Below, piece by piece: positions 24,844 to 32,659 of a DNA stretch of 35,072 nucleotides. Position numbers and translations under genes: made by a program. This DNA is from UBA4736 sp002404015. GTDB taxonomy: Bacteria > Chloroflexota > Dormibacteria > Dormibacterales > Dormibacteraceae. Each line of letters opens with the position of its first letter. The stretch's first letter is position 1. Location: positions 1 to 35,072 of the forward strand of contig DAIOCN010000029.1 of assembly GCA_036747295.1 (NCBI GenBank), given 5' to 3'. Under the pieces are notes generated by a model, which saw nothing but the letters and a program-made list of their open reading frames with translations, did no database searches and was not told the origin of the DNA.

Positions 24844-25975
24844 GCTGAAGAGCGCCCGCGACCTGATCAACACCGAAAGGCTGCAGCGCGAGCTGGCGGA
24901 GGCGGGACTTGACGCGGTCGTCGCGGTGGCGCCCGAGAACACCTACTACCTGTCGGGCGCCTACATCCGAACCCAGGTGTCCATCCGAGACCGCCTCGCG
25001 CTGGTGCTCTGGCCGAGGCAGGGCGAGCCGACATTCATCGTGTGCAACATCGAGGAGAGCCTGGTTGCCCGGGAGTCCTGGATCGGCGACGTCCGGACGT
25101 ACGTGGAGTTCGCGCAATCACCCGTCAACCTGCTGATCGAGGTCATGCGCGAGCGCGGCCTCCAGGGCTCGCGCATTGGAATCGAGCGCCGCTTCCTCAC
25201 GGCTGAGTACCACGACGAGCTGCTCGAGGGCTTCCAGGCCGACTACCGGCCGGCCGACCAGCTGCTGGAACGGGTCCGCGCCATCAAGATGCCAGGCGAG
25301 GTCGAACGGATCAGGGACGCCTTCGTCAGGACCGAGGCGGCGATCCGCGCCGCCTGGGCCGCCACGCGCGCGGGCGACAGTGAAAAGGTCATCGCCGAAC
25401 GAATGTCGGCCGAGATAACCGAGCGCGGCGCCGACGGTATCCGCCACGTGACGCTCGCCAGCGGCGAGAACACCATCCACGCACACCGCCGCCCCGGTGA
25501 GCGCCGGCTGGCGCCGGGCGACCTGCTGCTGACCGATATCGGCGGCAACTGGGGAGGGTTCAACTCCGACATGGCGCGAATGGGCGTTTGCGGTGAGCCC
25601 ACCGCCGAATCCCTGAAGGAATACGGAGCGTACCGCGAGGCATACGTCGACACGCTTCGGTTCCTCGGCCCAGGGGTCACCGCCGCCGAGGTGTTCAACC
25701 ATTGCGCGCGGGAGTTCGAGAAGCGCGGCATCGCGCTGAGGGCGCCCCACATCGGGCACAGCCTCAGCCGCGGCGGCGGGCACGAGAACCCGATCCTGCA
25801 CCCGTTCAACGAGCAGCGCCTCGAGCCGGGGATGCTGATCGCGCTGGAACCGACGTTCCAAGCCAGCGAGACGCGTCGCTACCACCTGGAGGACCTTGTC
25901 CTGATAACCAGCGACGGCCGCGAGATCCTGACCGATTGGCAGAGCACGGCCGACATGATCCGACTCGCGACGTAG
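24836..25975 (+). CDS. M24-family metallohydrolase, fourth copy
   Basis: This 379-residue protein begins at a GTG eight bases inside the previous gene. The N-terminal domain carries VAVAPENTYYLSGAYIRTQ. The five metal ligands are D234 (LTDIGG), D245 (NSDMAR), H308 (HIGHSLSRGGGHE), E338 (ALEPTF) and E352 (HLEDLV). The active-site loop after the His is longer and Gly/Arg-rich (SLSRGGGHEN) than in the other three copies, which suggests a different substrate. Xaa-Pro dipeptidase, creatinase-like and ectoine-hydrolase-like activities are all conceivable. The gene is followed one base later by the first ATPase gene of the peptide importer. Confidence 0.87.
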   Translation: MIELKSARDLINTERLQRELAEAGLDAVVAVAPENTYYLSGAYIRTQVSIRDRLALVLWPRQGEPTFIVCNIEESLVARESWIGDVRTYVEFAQSPVNLLIEVMRERGLQGSRIGIERRFLTAEYHDELLEGFQADYRPADQLLERVRAIKMPGEVERIRDAFVRTEAAIRAAWAATRAGDSEKVIAERMSAEITERGADGIRHVTLASGENTIHAHRRPGERRLAPGDLLLTDIGGNWGGFNSDMARMGVCGEPTAESLKEYGAYREAYVDTLRFLGPGVTAAEVFNHCAREFEKRGIALRAPHIGHSLSRGGGHENPILHPFNEQRLEPGMLIALEPTFQASETRRYHLEDLVLITSDGREILTDWQSTADMIRLAT

Positions 25976-25976
25976 C

Positions 25977-26954
25977 GTGCTGCTCCAGGTCCAGCACCTC
26001 ACGACGGAGTTCGTCACCGACCGTGGCGTGGCCAAGGCCGTGGACGATGTCTCCTTCGAGCTTGCGGAGGGCGAGGCGCTGGGCGTGGTCGGCGAATCGG
26101 GTTCGGGCAAGAGCGTGACCGCCCTCTCGATCATGCGGCTGGTTTCCCGACCCGCCGGCCGGATCACGGCGGGCCGGGTGCTGTTCGAGGGGCAGGACCT
26201 GCTGGAGCTGGACGAGGACGAGATGCGGAAGGTTCGGGGGAGCCGGATCGCGATGATCTTCCAGGATCCGATGTCCAGCCTGAACCCGGTCCTGACGATC
26301 GAGCGCCAGATGACGGAGACGCTCGAGCTCCACGAGGGGCTGAGCAGGCGGCAGGCCAGGGTGCGCGCCATCGAGATGCTGGACCTGGTCGGCATCCCAG
26401 ACGCCACCCGCCGCGTCGACGACCACCCTCACCAGTTTTCAGGGGGGATGCGGCAGCGCGTCATGATCGCGATCGCGCTCAGCTGCTCGCCCCGACTGCT
26501 CATCGCCGACGAGCCGACCACCGCGCTCGATGTCACGATCCAGGCCCAGATCACGGACCTGGTGCAGCGGCTCCGCAGGGAGTTCACGACATCGATCATC
26601 TGGATCAGCCACGACCTCGGCGTCGTGGCCGGCCTCTGCGACCGCGCCATGGTGATGTACGCCGGCCAGGTCGTGGAGGTGGCGCCGGTCGACGACATCT
26701 TCGCGGACCCCCGCCACCCGTACACGCTGGGGCTACTCAACTCCATCCCGCGGCTCGACCGCCCCGTCACCGCCGAGCTGGTGCCCATCGAGGGCTCGCC
26801 CCCCGACCTGCTCAACCGGCCGTCCGGCTGTCCCTTCCAGCCGCGCTGCACGTACTCGGTGGCGCAGTCGCTCGAGCAGCGGCCGCCGCTGGAGGAGGTC
26901 AGACCAAGGCACCACGTGGCGTGCTGGGTCGACGTCACGGCGGTGGGCGCGTGA
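25977..26954 (+). CDS. Peptide-type ABC importer ATPase 1 (DppD-like)
   Basis: The 325-residue ATPase starts at a GTG one base after the preceding stop. Walker A is GESGSGKS at 39-46, the Q-loop is FQDPMSSLNP, the signature is FSGGMRQRV and Walker B is LLIADEPTTALD, followed by the H-loop WISHDLG. The C-terminal oligopeptide/dipeptide ABC extension is present, with the Cys-containing CPFQPRC segment and a further Cys in HHVACW; related ATPases bind an Fe-S cluster here. Together with the next gene it completes a five-gene peptide importer. The next gene starts at a GTG overlapping its stop codon. Confidence 0.92.
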   Translation: MLLQVQHLTTEFVTDRGVAKAVDDVSFELAEGEALGVVGESGSGKSVTALSIMRLVSRPAGRITAGRVLFEGQDLLELDEDEMRKVRGSRIAMIFQDPMSSLNPVLTIERQMTETLELHEGLSRRQARVRAIEMLDLVGIPDATRRVDDHPHQFSGGMRQRVMIAIALSCSPRLLIADEPTTALDVTIQAQITDLVQRLRREFTTSIIWISHDLGVVAGLCDRAMVMYAGQVVEVAPVDDIFADPRHPYTLGLLNSIPRLDRPVTAELVPIEGSPPDLLNRPSGCPFQPRCTYSVAQSLEQRPPLEEVRPRHHVACWVDVTAVGA

Positions 26955-27961
26955 ACGCGGCGGTCGGAGCCGAGCAGCGGCCGCTGCTCGAAGCTCGCGA
27001 CCTGAAGACGTACTTCACGGTGCGGCGGGGGCTGCCGCTGGCGCGGCGGACGACTGTGATCCGGGCGGTCGACGGAGTCGATCTCACGATCGCGGCGGGC
27101 GAGACATTGGGCCTGGTCGGCGAGTCGGGCTGTGGCAAGTCGACGCTTGGCCGGAGCCTGCTCCGCCTGGTCGAACCGACCTCCGGCACCGTGACCTTCG
27201 ACGGCACCGACGTCACGTCAGCGGGGGACGACGAGCTGCGGCGGCTCCGCCGCCGGATGCAGATGGTGTTCCAGGATCCCTTCGGCAGCCTGGATCCCCG
27301 GATGACGGTGGAGCAGGCGATCGGGGAGCCGCTTCGCATCCACCGGCTGGCGTCGGGATCGCGGCGCCGCCAGCGCGTGCGCGACCTGCTCGGGTTCGTG
27401 GGCCTCGATCCCTCGGCCGGAGACCGTTATCCGCACGAGTTCTCGGGCGGCCAGCGGCAGCGGATCGGGATCGCCCGGGCCCTGGCCGTCGAGCCGGACT
27501 TCATCGTCTGCGACGAGCCGGTCTCCGCTCTCGACGTGTCGGTCCAGGCCCAGGTCCTGAACTTGCTGGACCGCCTGCGCGACCAGTTGAAGCTGACCTA
27601 TCTGTTCGTGGCGCACGACCTGAGCGTGGTGCGGCACATCAGCCACCGCGTCGCAGTCATGTACCTGGGCAGCGTCGTGGAGGTGGCATCTCGCGACCGC
27701 CTTTACGCGGAGCCGCTCCACCCTTACACCCAGGCCCTTCTCTCCGCCGTGCCGCTGCCCAATCCCGGGATCGAGAAGCATCGCCGCCGGGTGATCCTGA
27801 AAGGCGACGTCCCGAGTCCGGCCCGCCCGCCTTCGGGCTGCCGCTTCCACACGCGCTGTCCCATTGCGATCGACAGGTGCAGCGTAGATGTGCCGCCCCT
27901 GGAGGAGAAGCGCCCCGGCCACGTCGCAGCCTGCCACCTGGTAGAACCCGCAAAGGCCTGA
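26951..27961 (+). CDS. Peptide-type ABC importer ATPase 2 (DppF-like)
   Basis: This 336-residue ATPase has Walker A GESGCGKST at 57-65, Q-loop FQDPFGSLDP, signature FSGGQRQRIG, Walker B FIVCDEPVSALD and H-loop FVAHDLS. The N-terminal segment KTYFTVRRGLPL and the C-terminal extension with CRFHTRCP are typical of OppF/DppF. The GTG start overlaps the preceding stop. It is the last gene of the catabolic block. A hairpin follows within 70 bases, after which the gene content changes character. Confidence 0.92.
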   Translation: MNAAVGAEQRPLLEARDLKTYFTVRRGLPLARRTTVIRAVDGVDLTIAAGETLGLVGESGCGKSTLGRSLLRLVEPTSGTVTFDGTDVTSAGDDELRRLRRRMQMVFQDPFGSLDPRMTVEQAIGEPLRIHRLASGSRRRQRVRDLLGFVGLDPSAGDRYPHEFSGGQRQRIGIARALAVEPDFIVCDEPVSALDVSVQAQVLNLLDRLRDQLKLTYLFVAHDLSVVRHISHRVAVMYLGSVVEVASRDRLYAEPLHPYTQALLSAVPLPNPGIEKHRRRVILKGDVPSPARPPSGCRFHTRCPIAIDRCSVDVPPLEEKRPGHVAACHLVEPAKA

Positions 27962-27995
27962 ACGCCCAGCAAAGTCCCACCCCATTCCAGGAAAA

Positions 27996-28030
27996 CTCCC
28001 TCCCCACAAGAACTGAACAAGGGGGAGGGA
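27996..28030 (+). terminator. Hairpin at the end of the peptide-importer operon
   Basis: TCCCTCCCC at 27997-28005 pairs perfectly with GGGGAGGGA at 28022-28030 over nine bases, with a 16-base loop. It lies 35 bases after the DppF-like stop and before the next gene, so it is a plausible terminator although no T-tract follows. The stem and the loop word gaactga resemble the repeats at 57-183. Confidence 0.45.
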
Positions 28031-28108
28031 ACCTACAGACGCTCTGAGGCTTTGCTCGACGGTCGATCGACCGGCTCACTGTGCCATCGTGAGAACGTGA
28101 GCCGGACC

Positions 28109-28411
28109 ATGCCGCGCGCGCACCGCGAGCACCACTTCACCGGCAGCCAGTCGGTCCGGGACATCGTGATCGGCATGTCGGACGGTCTGACCGTCCCCTT
28201 CGCTCTGGCGGCGGGCATCTCCGGCGCGGTGGCTGCCACCGGGCTGGTCGTGACAGCCGGCATGGCAGAGATCGCGGCCGGCTCGATCGCGATGGGCCTT
28301 GGCGGCTACCTTGCCGCCCGCAGCGACACCGAGCACTACCAGACCGAGCGGCGCCGGGAACGTGAGGAGGTCGATCACAAGACCGCCGCCGAGGAAGCGG
28401 AGGTCGTTCAG
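28109..28411 (+). pseudogene. VIT1/CCC1-family transporter, N-terminal fragment
   Basis: The frame from the ATG at 28109 (or GTG at 28097) reads like the start of a VIT-family Fe/Mn transporter. It has HHFTGSQSVRDIVIGMSDGL, a first membrane segment, MAEIAAGSIAMGLGGYLAAR and then the cytoplasmic helix EHYQTERRREREEV. An intact protein has about 230-380 residues with five membrane segments. Here similarity ends after about 100 residues, at EEAEV, and the frame runs on into unrelated sequence to a stop at 28474. The loss of the remaining transmembrane helices makes it almost certainly non-functional as a transporter. Confidence 0.75.
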
Positions 28412-28535
28412 GCCCTCCGAGTCGGCGGTGGAGAAGTACGCCAACGCGATCTTCTCCAAGCTGGGCCTGTCTGAGGAGCCGCAGGTGCACCGGCGGGTGG
28501 CGGCGGTGCTGGCCTTCCTTCGCGACTCGCATTGA
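28409..28535 (+). pseudogene. C-terminal HTH tail of a LuxR/NarL-type response regulator
   Basis: In a different frame from the VIT fragment, the sequence encodes SESAVEKYANAIFSKLGL followed by SEEPQVHRRVAAVLAFLRDS and a stop. This is the recognition helix and C-terminal tail of a NarL/LuxR-family response regulator. The receiver domain, linker and first HTH helices are missing. It joins the VIT fragment at about 28410 without a spacer, so the two form the scar of a deletion or illegitimate recombination. Confidence 0.75.
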
Positions 28536-28549
28536 TGGTGCTCCCAGGT

Positions 28550-29671
28550 TTACACAATAGGAACCTTTTGACATTTCTTAACGGGCACCTGATCGTACTC
28601 AGCGACAGGCACGCGAAGCTCCGTCGGGATTGCTACCACCGGTAGACGGTGCAGCCTCCAGATTCTCCGGGCGGCTTTCAATCTCCGTACGCGCCTTAGG
28701 CAAATCTCCGAACGGCCACGGCCGTCCAGCCGCGCCAAGGCGCGCTCGACCCTAGGAAGCCTGAAGGGCAGGGGGGCCCAGGTATCGCCGCCATCCCGCG
28801 ACTCCCACACCGTGCCGTCGGCGAACCCCACGTCAAGCCTCCCCGGCTCAGGCCCGGTGATCAAGCTGTACGGCATCGAGTTCATCGGCTGCGGCAGCCC
28901 GCCCGCGAGCCGCTCCCAGGGGCCACCACCGCGGCATCTCCATATCGCAGCGTCGGCGTGGTCCGAGTGAGCCTCGACCCCATGTGACGAGGATAGGAAC
29001 CATGTCTCGCCGTCGGCGACGGCGGCGACGGCCCAGCCATATCTGCGGTCGAGGCCGGCCGGGCGTCGCCACACGGCACCGTCCTCGCTCATGGCCCCGC
29101 CACCGTAGCCCGCCTCAAAAAACCGCCCCGCCGCGGTCGCCAGGGAATGGCAGTCGCGCATCGCACCAGCCCGGTGTCCCTGCCAGGTTTCGCCGCCGTC
29201 GATGCTCCGGACAACTGCACCAGCCTCGATTCCGGCGATCACGATCTTGGGATGGCGCTCCGAAACGACGATCGATTGGACGTACGCGGTGAAGGGCCTC
29301 TCCGCCGGCGAACCAGAAGAAGCGCTTGACACGCTCGAACCCAATCTGCCGGCGCCAGCCCCGTCCGCCGTCGTCCGATCGGTAGACGGCCGCGGGTTTC
29401 ACGCCCGCGAAGACTAGCCCCGGCTCCGCGGCGCTGATCCCGACCGCCGTGACGCAGAGACCGGGAAGTCCCGAGCCGGTAAAGGTGCGCCCGCCATCTT
29501 CGGAGCGGTGGACGCCGTCACGATGGGTTCCGGCCAGGACCGTGCCGTGCCTTGATCGACTGCGAGGCACCGAACGTCGAGGCCGCCGGCGACCATCTCG
29601 ATCTTCCAGGCGCCGTCGCCTCTGCGCTCGGCGCGACCGACGCCCGGTCTAAGCGTCGACAGGTAGATCAT
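28550..29671 (-). pseudogene. Frameshifted BNR-repeat / Ycf48-like protein gene
   Basis: The coding sense starts at the ATG at 29671, inside the TetR stop codon (ATGA), with IYLSTLRPGVGRA. Near 29550 the homology moves to a second frame with VLAGTHRDGVHRSEDGGRTF. Near 29310 it moves again to a third frame with TAYVQSIVVSERHPKIVIAG and VVRSIDGGETW. The repeated S-x-D-G-G-x-T-W/F units are Asp-box (BNR) repeats of the WD40/YVTN/BNR-like, photosystem-II-assembly-factor type b-propeller. About 330 residues would be expected from the joined frames. The two frameshifts imply a pseudogene, unless they are sequencing errors. The coupling to a TetR gene suggests the original gene was its partner. Confidence 0.75.
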
Positions 29672-30321
29672 CCGGCGGCCTCGGCGATGACGAGCCGGCG
29701 AATCGAGTAGGCCAGCCATTCCTCAAAGCGATCGGGCGACCAACCGCGTTCCATGACCAGCTGTCGGAAGATCTCGGAGCCGGTCAGCGCGTAGAGCACG
29801 TCGGCGGCGTGCGTCTCGTCGAGGCCCGAGCGGAGACCGCCGCGCCTGGCTAGATAACGCGCGACCTTGGTCACCACTTCAAAGTGGCCCGCCTGCCAGG
29901 CGTCCCACATCGACTCCAGGATGGGGTCGTTTCCGCGCCCCGAAAGGAGAATCCCGGTGACGCCGGCGGTGCGCTCGTGGAGCTCGCGGATCAGGTGGGC
30001 TCCGATACTCGCCTGGCGCTGAGGATCGACTTCGTCGAGCACTTGTTGCACATCGAGCGATGGATCTTCGCTGGCATCGGCCAGGAGCGCGGACACCAGC
30101 GCGAGCTTGTTTCCGAAGATGAGGTAGACGGTGGCCACCGACACGTCGGCTTCGGTGGCTACCGCCTCCATCGTCGTTCGTCCGAAGCCACGGCTGGTGA
30201 ACAGGCGGCGCGCCGCCTCGAGGATCTCGCGTCGGGTGGCGTTTGCCTGTTCCGCCCGCTGAGGCGAGCGATAACGACGCTTGACACGCCGGTCATTTGG
30301 CTCTAGATTCACCCTAGTCAA
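29668..30321 (-). CDS. TetR/AcrR-family transcriptional regulator
   Basis: The product has up to 217 residues. The N-terminal HTH is clear: REILEAARRLFTSRGFGRTT, then MEAVATEADVSVATVYLIFG. The C-terminal ligand-binding domain contains ADVLYALTGSEIFRQLVMERGW, a pattern common in TetR_C domains. Starts at TTG 30321 and GTG 30312 are both possible; the GTG is closer to the usual length. The gene is divergent from the cupin gene, with about 57-66 bases between starts, and an imperfect palindrome lies in the gap. The downstream gene starts within its stop codon. The regulator probably controls itself and the divergent cupin operon. Confidence 0.88.
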   Translation of the reverse strand: MTRVNLEPNDRRVKRRYRSPQRAEQANATRREILEAARRLFTSRGFGRTTMEAVATEADVSVATVYLIFGNKLALVSALLADASEDPSLDVQQVLDEVDPQRQASIGAHLIRELHERTAGVTGILLSGRGNDPILESMWDAWQAGHFEVVTKVARYLARRGGLRSGLDETHAADVLYALTGSEIFRQLVMERGWSPDRFEEWLAYSIRRLVIAEAAG

Positions 30322-30330
30322 TACAAGGGT
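30311..30330. promoter_or_regulatory. Candidate TetR operator palindrome
   Basis: ACCCTAGTCAATACAAGGGT is an imperfect palindrome with ACCCT/AGGGT ends. It lies in an AT-richer gap between the divergent TetR and cupin genes and overlaps the possible TetR start codons. Position and symmetry suit an operator; the match is short. Confidence 0.4.
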
Positions 30331-30377
30331 AACTATATCGAATTTGTTCGGCGGCCGGGTTTGTGAGGTGCTGAGAG

Positions 30378-30968
30378 ATGCTGAGAGCCGGAGACCAGAT
30401 CGAGAACGCGCGGACAGGGCAGCGGATGAAGTTCGTCATCACAGGGGAGGACAGCGGCGGCGAGCTGCTCAGGCTGGAGGAGCACAGCCCGCCTGGTCCC
30501 TTCGAGCCGGTGCACGTCCATCCCGAGCAGGTGAGCACGGCCGAAGTCCTGTCGGGTTCGCTGCTGTTCATGGTCAAGGGGCGTGAGGTAAGGGTGAACG
30601 CTGGAGAGAGGCTCGAGATCCCGGCCAACACGCCGCACACCTTCCGGAATGACGGCAAGGATGTAGTGGAATGGATCGGGGAGTTCCGACCGGCGCTCAG
30701 GAGCGCCGAGTTCTTCGAGACGTTTTTCGTCCTGTCGCAGCGCGGAGAGCTGGACGAGGGCGGAATGCCGTCCCTGCTGCAGATCGCGGTCTCGGCCCCG
30801 GTCTTCGCAAGGGAGATCCGGCTCGCCTCGCCACCCTGGGCAATCCAGCGGCTGGCGCTTGCTCCGCTCGCACCGCTGGCGCGACTCAGGGGACTGCAGC
30901 CGACCTACGCCTGGAGTTCGCTGCCCGCGATGGTACGCGAGGGTCGGGTCAGCCGTTCGTCAGTCTGA
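30378..30968 (+). CDS. Cupin-domain protein
   Basis: The 196-residue protein carries one cupin barrel. The first metal-binding motif is seen as VHVHPEQ (H46, H48) with downstream E56 in AEVLSG, and the second motif as PANTPHTFRN (H87). The C-terminal 90 residues are helical and contain LRGLQPTYAW, not part of the barrel. Such mono-cupins with a C-terminal helical extension are common in soil bacteria and mostly uncharacterised. The gene is divergent from the TetR gene and followed four bases after its stop by a membrane-protein gene. Substrate unknown. Confidence 0.82.
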   Translation: MLRAGDQIENARTGQRMKFVITGEDSGGELLRLEEHSPPGPFEPVHVHPEQVSTAEVLSGSLLFMVKGREVRVNAGERLEIPANTPHTFRNDGKDVVEWIGEFRPALRSAEFFETFFVLSQRGELDEGGMPSLLQIAVSAPVFAREIRLASPPWAIQRLALAPLAPLARLRGLQPTYAWSSLPAMVREGRVSRSSV

Positions 30969-30972
30969 AGCT

Positions 30973-31350
30973 TTGCGCCTTCTCTACTTCACCGCTGCCC
31001 TGTCGTGGCTGGGGCTGTGGTTTCACGACGCCCGCGAGTTTCCGGGCACGGCCGGGATCACGGTGGACAGCGTCGGGATGGGTCTCGTCGCTGCGCTCTT
31101 TGTGCTGGCCACGTGGCGCGCGCCGAGAGCCCGCTGGCCGGTGGTGGCAATGCTGGTGTACGGAGCGCTGATGCTGATCGGGGGTGGGCTAAGCGTGCTG
31201 CCGCTGCCGATCCTGCCGTTCTCCCCTGAGCAGAGCTATGCACACTATCTCTCGCATGCGGTATACGCGGCGGCGCAGCTGCCGCTGGTTGTCGCTTGTC
31301 TCCAGCGCTTGTTGCCGAACCCCCTGCCAGGTTCTCACGGGAGAAGGTGA
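30973..31350 (+). CDS. Small membrane protein of unknown function
   Basis: The 125-residue product from the TTG at 30973 starts LRLLYFTAALSWLGLWFHD and has about four membrane segments. These include MGLVAALFVLATW, VVAMLVYGALMLIGGGLSVLPLP and YAAAQLPLVVACLQRLL. I do not recognise the family. The start is chosen because it lies four bases after the cupin stop and begins the hydrophobic region; the reading frame is open further upstream inside the cupin gene. Likely cotranscribed with the cupin gene under the TetR regulator. Confidence 0.65.
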   Translation: MRLLYFTAALSWLGLWFHDAREFPGTAGITVDSVGMGLVAALFVLATWRAPRARWPVVAMLVYGALMLIGGGLSVLPLPILPFSPEQSYAHYLSHAVYAAAQLPLVVACLQRLLPNPLPGSHGRR

Positions 31351-31362
31351 CGTAACCCAGCC

Positions 31363-31680
31363 TTACATAACAAGGCGGCCGGCGGCGTGCCACGGGCGAT
31401 CGTCCTTTTCAAGAGCCCACAGCTCTTCGTAGTTGTCCAGGCGACCGATGAAGTCCTCGTCACTGGCGTCGGGCGAGCCGACACAGTTGCCGAACTTGTC
31501 GAGCACGTCGATTAGGTTCCCCGCTCGCGGTTGTACCCGAGCGCCTCGACCACGATGGCCCAACGATGCTCGTCCCGGACGGCATGCACGCACTGATCCA
31601 CCGGATAGAAATTAGCCGTTGTCAAGCATTACAAAGCGATAGTCGCGTGGCTCAGCAACCTGCGCTGCGATCGTGTTGGC
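31363..31680 (-). pseudogene. Frameshifted remnant of an uncharacterised conserved protein
   Basis: Joining three frames on the minus strand gives a coherent protein. RDYRFVMLDNG leads up to about 31613. Then FYPVDQCVHAVRDEHRWAIV and VEALGYNRERG run to about 31518. Then LIDVLDKFGNCVGSPDASDE and DFIGRLDNYEELW run to the stop at 31363. The pattern MLDNGY(F)YP...RDDxRWAIV...GxNLIDVLxxFGNC is one I have seen in a family of uncharacterised bacterial proteins (possibly DUF7003). Two single-base frameshifts make it a pseudogene. The N-terminus is not defined. No function is known. Confidence 0.6.
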
Positions 31681-31770
31681 CTCCAGAACGCTGTCGCCCT
31701 GGACGACCGCCTGCCGACTCGGGAGGAGATCGAAGAGATCCTCACCGAGGTCTGCGAGATGATCGCCTCA
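31612..31770 (+). pseudogene. Unrecognised coding-like fragment
   Basis: After a TAG, the plus-strand frame reads HYKAIVAWLSNLRCDRVGLQ and then DRLPTREEIEEILTEVCEMI. The amphipathic helix and the codon use look like real coding sequence. No start codon is evident, and the frame then runs on through a tRNA gene, so the end is not natural. It partly overlaps the minus-strand remnant. It might be the tail of a small helical (HEPN-like) protein; I cannot name it. Confidence 0.35.
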
Positions 31771-31895
31771 TCAACCAGGGAGGGCCACATGGCCCTGACG
31801 TCCGTCCTCCTCGGGCCGACGCGCGTGGTGGGCCGCCACTCGATCCAACCCTCGTTCATCGTGCCCACTCAAAAGGTTCGCGTTCTGTCAAGGGG

Positions 31896-31971
31896 TGGTG
31901 CGCCTGGCAGGAATCGAACCTGCTACCTCTTGCTCCGCAGGCAAGCGCTCTATCCGGTGAGCTACAGGCGC
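31896..31971 (-). tRNA. tRNA-Arg (anticodon GCG)
   Basis: A complete cloverleaf of 76 bases including the encoded CCA. The acceptor stem GCGCCTG/CAGGCGC, D arm GCTC/GAGC, anticodon arm CTTGC/GCAAG and T arm GCAGG/CCTGC are all fully paired. The loop CTGCGGA gives anticodon GCG, which reads CGC and CGU. A20 in the D loop is the arginine identity base. A -10-like TACACT lies nine bases upstream (31981-31986, minus strand). G at position 34 is unusual, since most bacteria use ACG read as inosine. Confidence 0.93.
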
Positions 31972-32008
31972 AGACGCTCCAGTGTAGAAGAGCCGGCCAA
32001 GGTGCCTC

Positions 32009-32659
32009 CTAGCGGACGCGCCCAGCCACCGAGCTGAGGGCCCGCTGCGACTCGTCCTGGGACAGATCCTCACCGAGGAAGAAAACATCGAAGCTGTGGC
32101 CCTGCCAGAAAGCAAGGTAGAGCGACCGGCCCTGGACCGCCTCTTCCAGGGCCCAGGAGTTAGCGCCCAGCCCGGTCCCCGTTCCCACCTTCAGTCCAGG
32201 CGTCTGCTGTCCCTGGGTGGGGGAGGGAAAGCCGAGGATGCCGTGCTTCCAGGCGATCGCCGCGCTGCCGTCGTCCTTGAACTGGATCACGAAACTGGCT
32301 GCAGTCCGGCCTCGCCCGGTCCCCATCTCGCCGGTGCAGGCGGCCGGATCGGCGGCGTAGCTGACGATCGCGGCATTCTTGGCGCCCTGCGCCTGGAGCT
32401 TCTTCCAGGCGTCCAGGGTCCCGTTGTAGCCGTCGACGTTCTTGGTCTTCAGGTTGGCCAGGTAGGAGTTGATATCGCCCGAGGAGGGGCAGCGCTCGAG
32501 ATCCTTGGGCAGGTCGGAAGGCTGCAACGAGACTGACGTCGGGGAAGTTCCCCCGACGATCGGAAGGGCGGTGTCGCAGCCGGCTGTCAGGAGCGCCGCG
32601 CCGGAGAGCGCGACCAGCCCGCAGGCTACACTGAGGACCCACCCGCGCCTGTAGCTCAC
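32009..32659 (-). CDS. Putative secreted lipoprotein of unknown function
   Basis: The 216-residue product from the GTG at 32659 begins with two Arg, a hydrophobic stretch and a lipobox ending LLTAGC, so the Cys near residue 28 is the probable lipidation site. The mature part has the pattern VSLQPSDLPKDLERCPSSGD, then AACTGEMGTGRG, SFVIQFKDDGSAAIAWKHGI and FDVFFLGEDLSQDESQRAL. I do not recognise a named family. The only sensible start codon lies inside the antisense strand of the tRNA-Arg (CCG) gene, with no ribosome binding site. The frame is open further upstream, but that part is the tRNA read backwards and is not protein. Two tRNA-Arg genes flank it. Confidence 0.7.
   Translation of the reverse strand: MSYRRGWVLSVACGLVALSGAALLTAGCDTALPIVGGTSPTSVSLQPSDLPKDLERCPSSGDINSYLANLKTKNVDGYNGTLDAWKKLQAQGAKNAAIVSYAADPAACTGEMGTGRGRTAASFVIQFKDDGSAAIAWKHGILGFPSPTQGQQTPGLKVGTGTGLGANSWALEEAVQGRSLYLAFWQGHSFDVFFLGEDLSQDESQRALSSVAGRVR

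Noticed and set aside
28567..28595. TTGACA as a promoter -35 box
   Set aside because: It lies at the 3' end of the propeller pseudogene, with no good -10 at the right distance and no gene on that strand after it.
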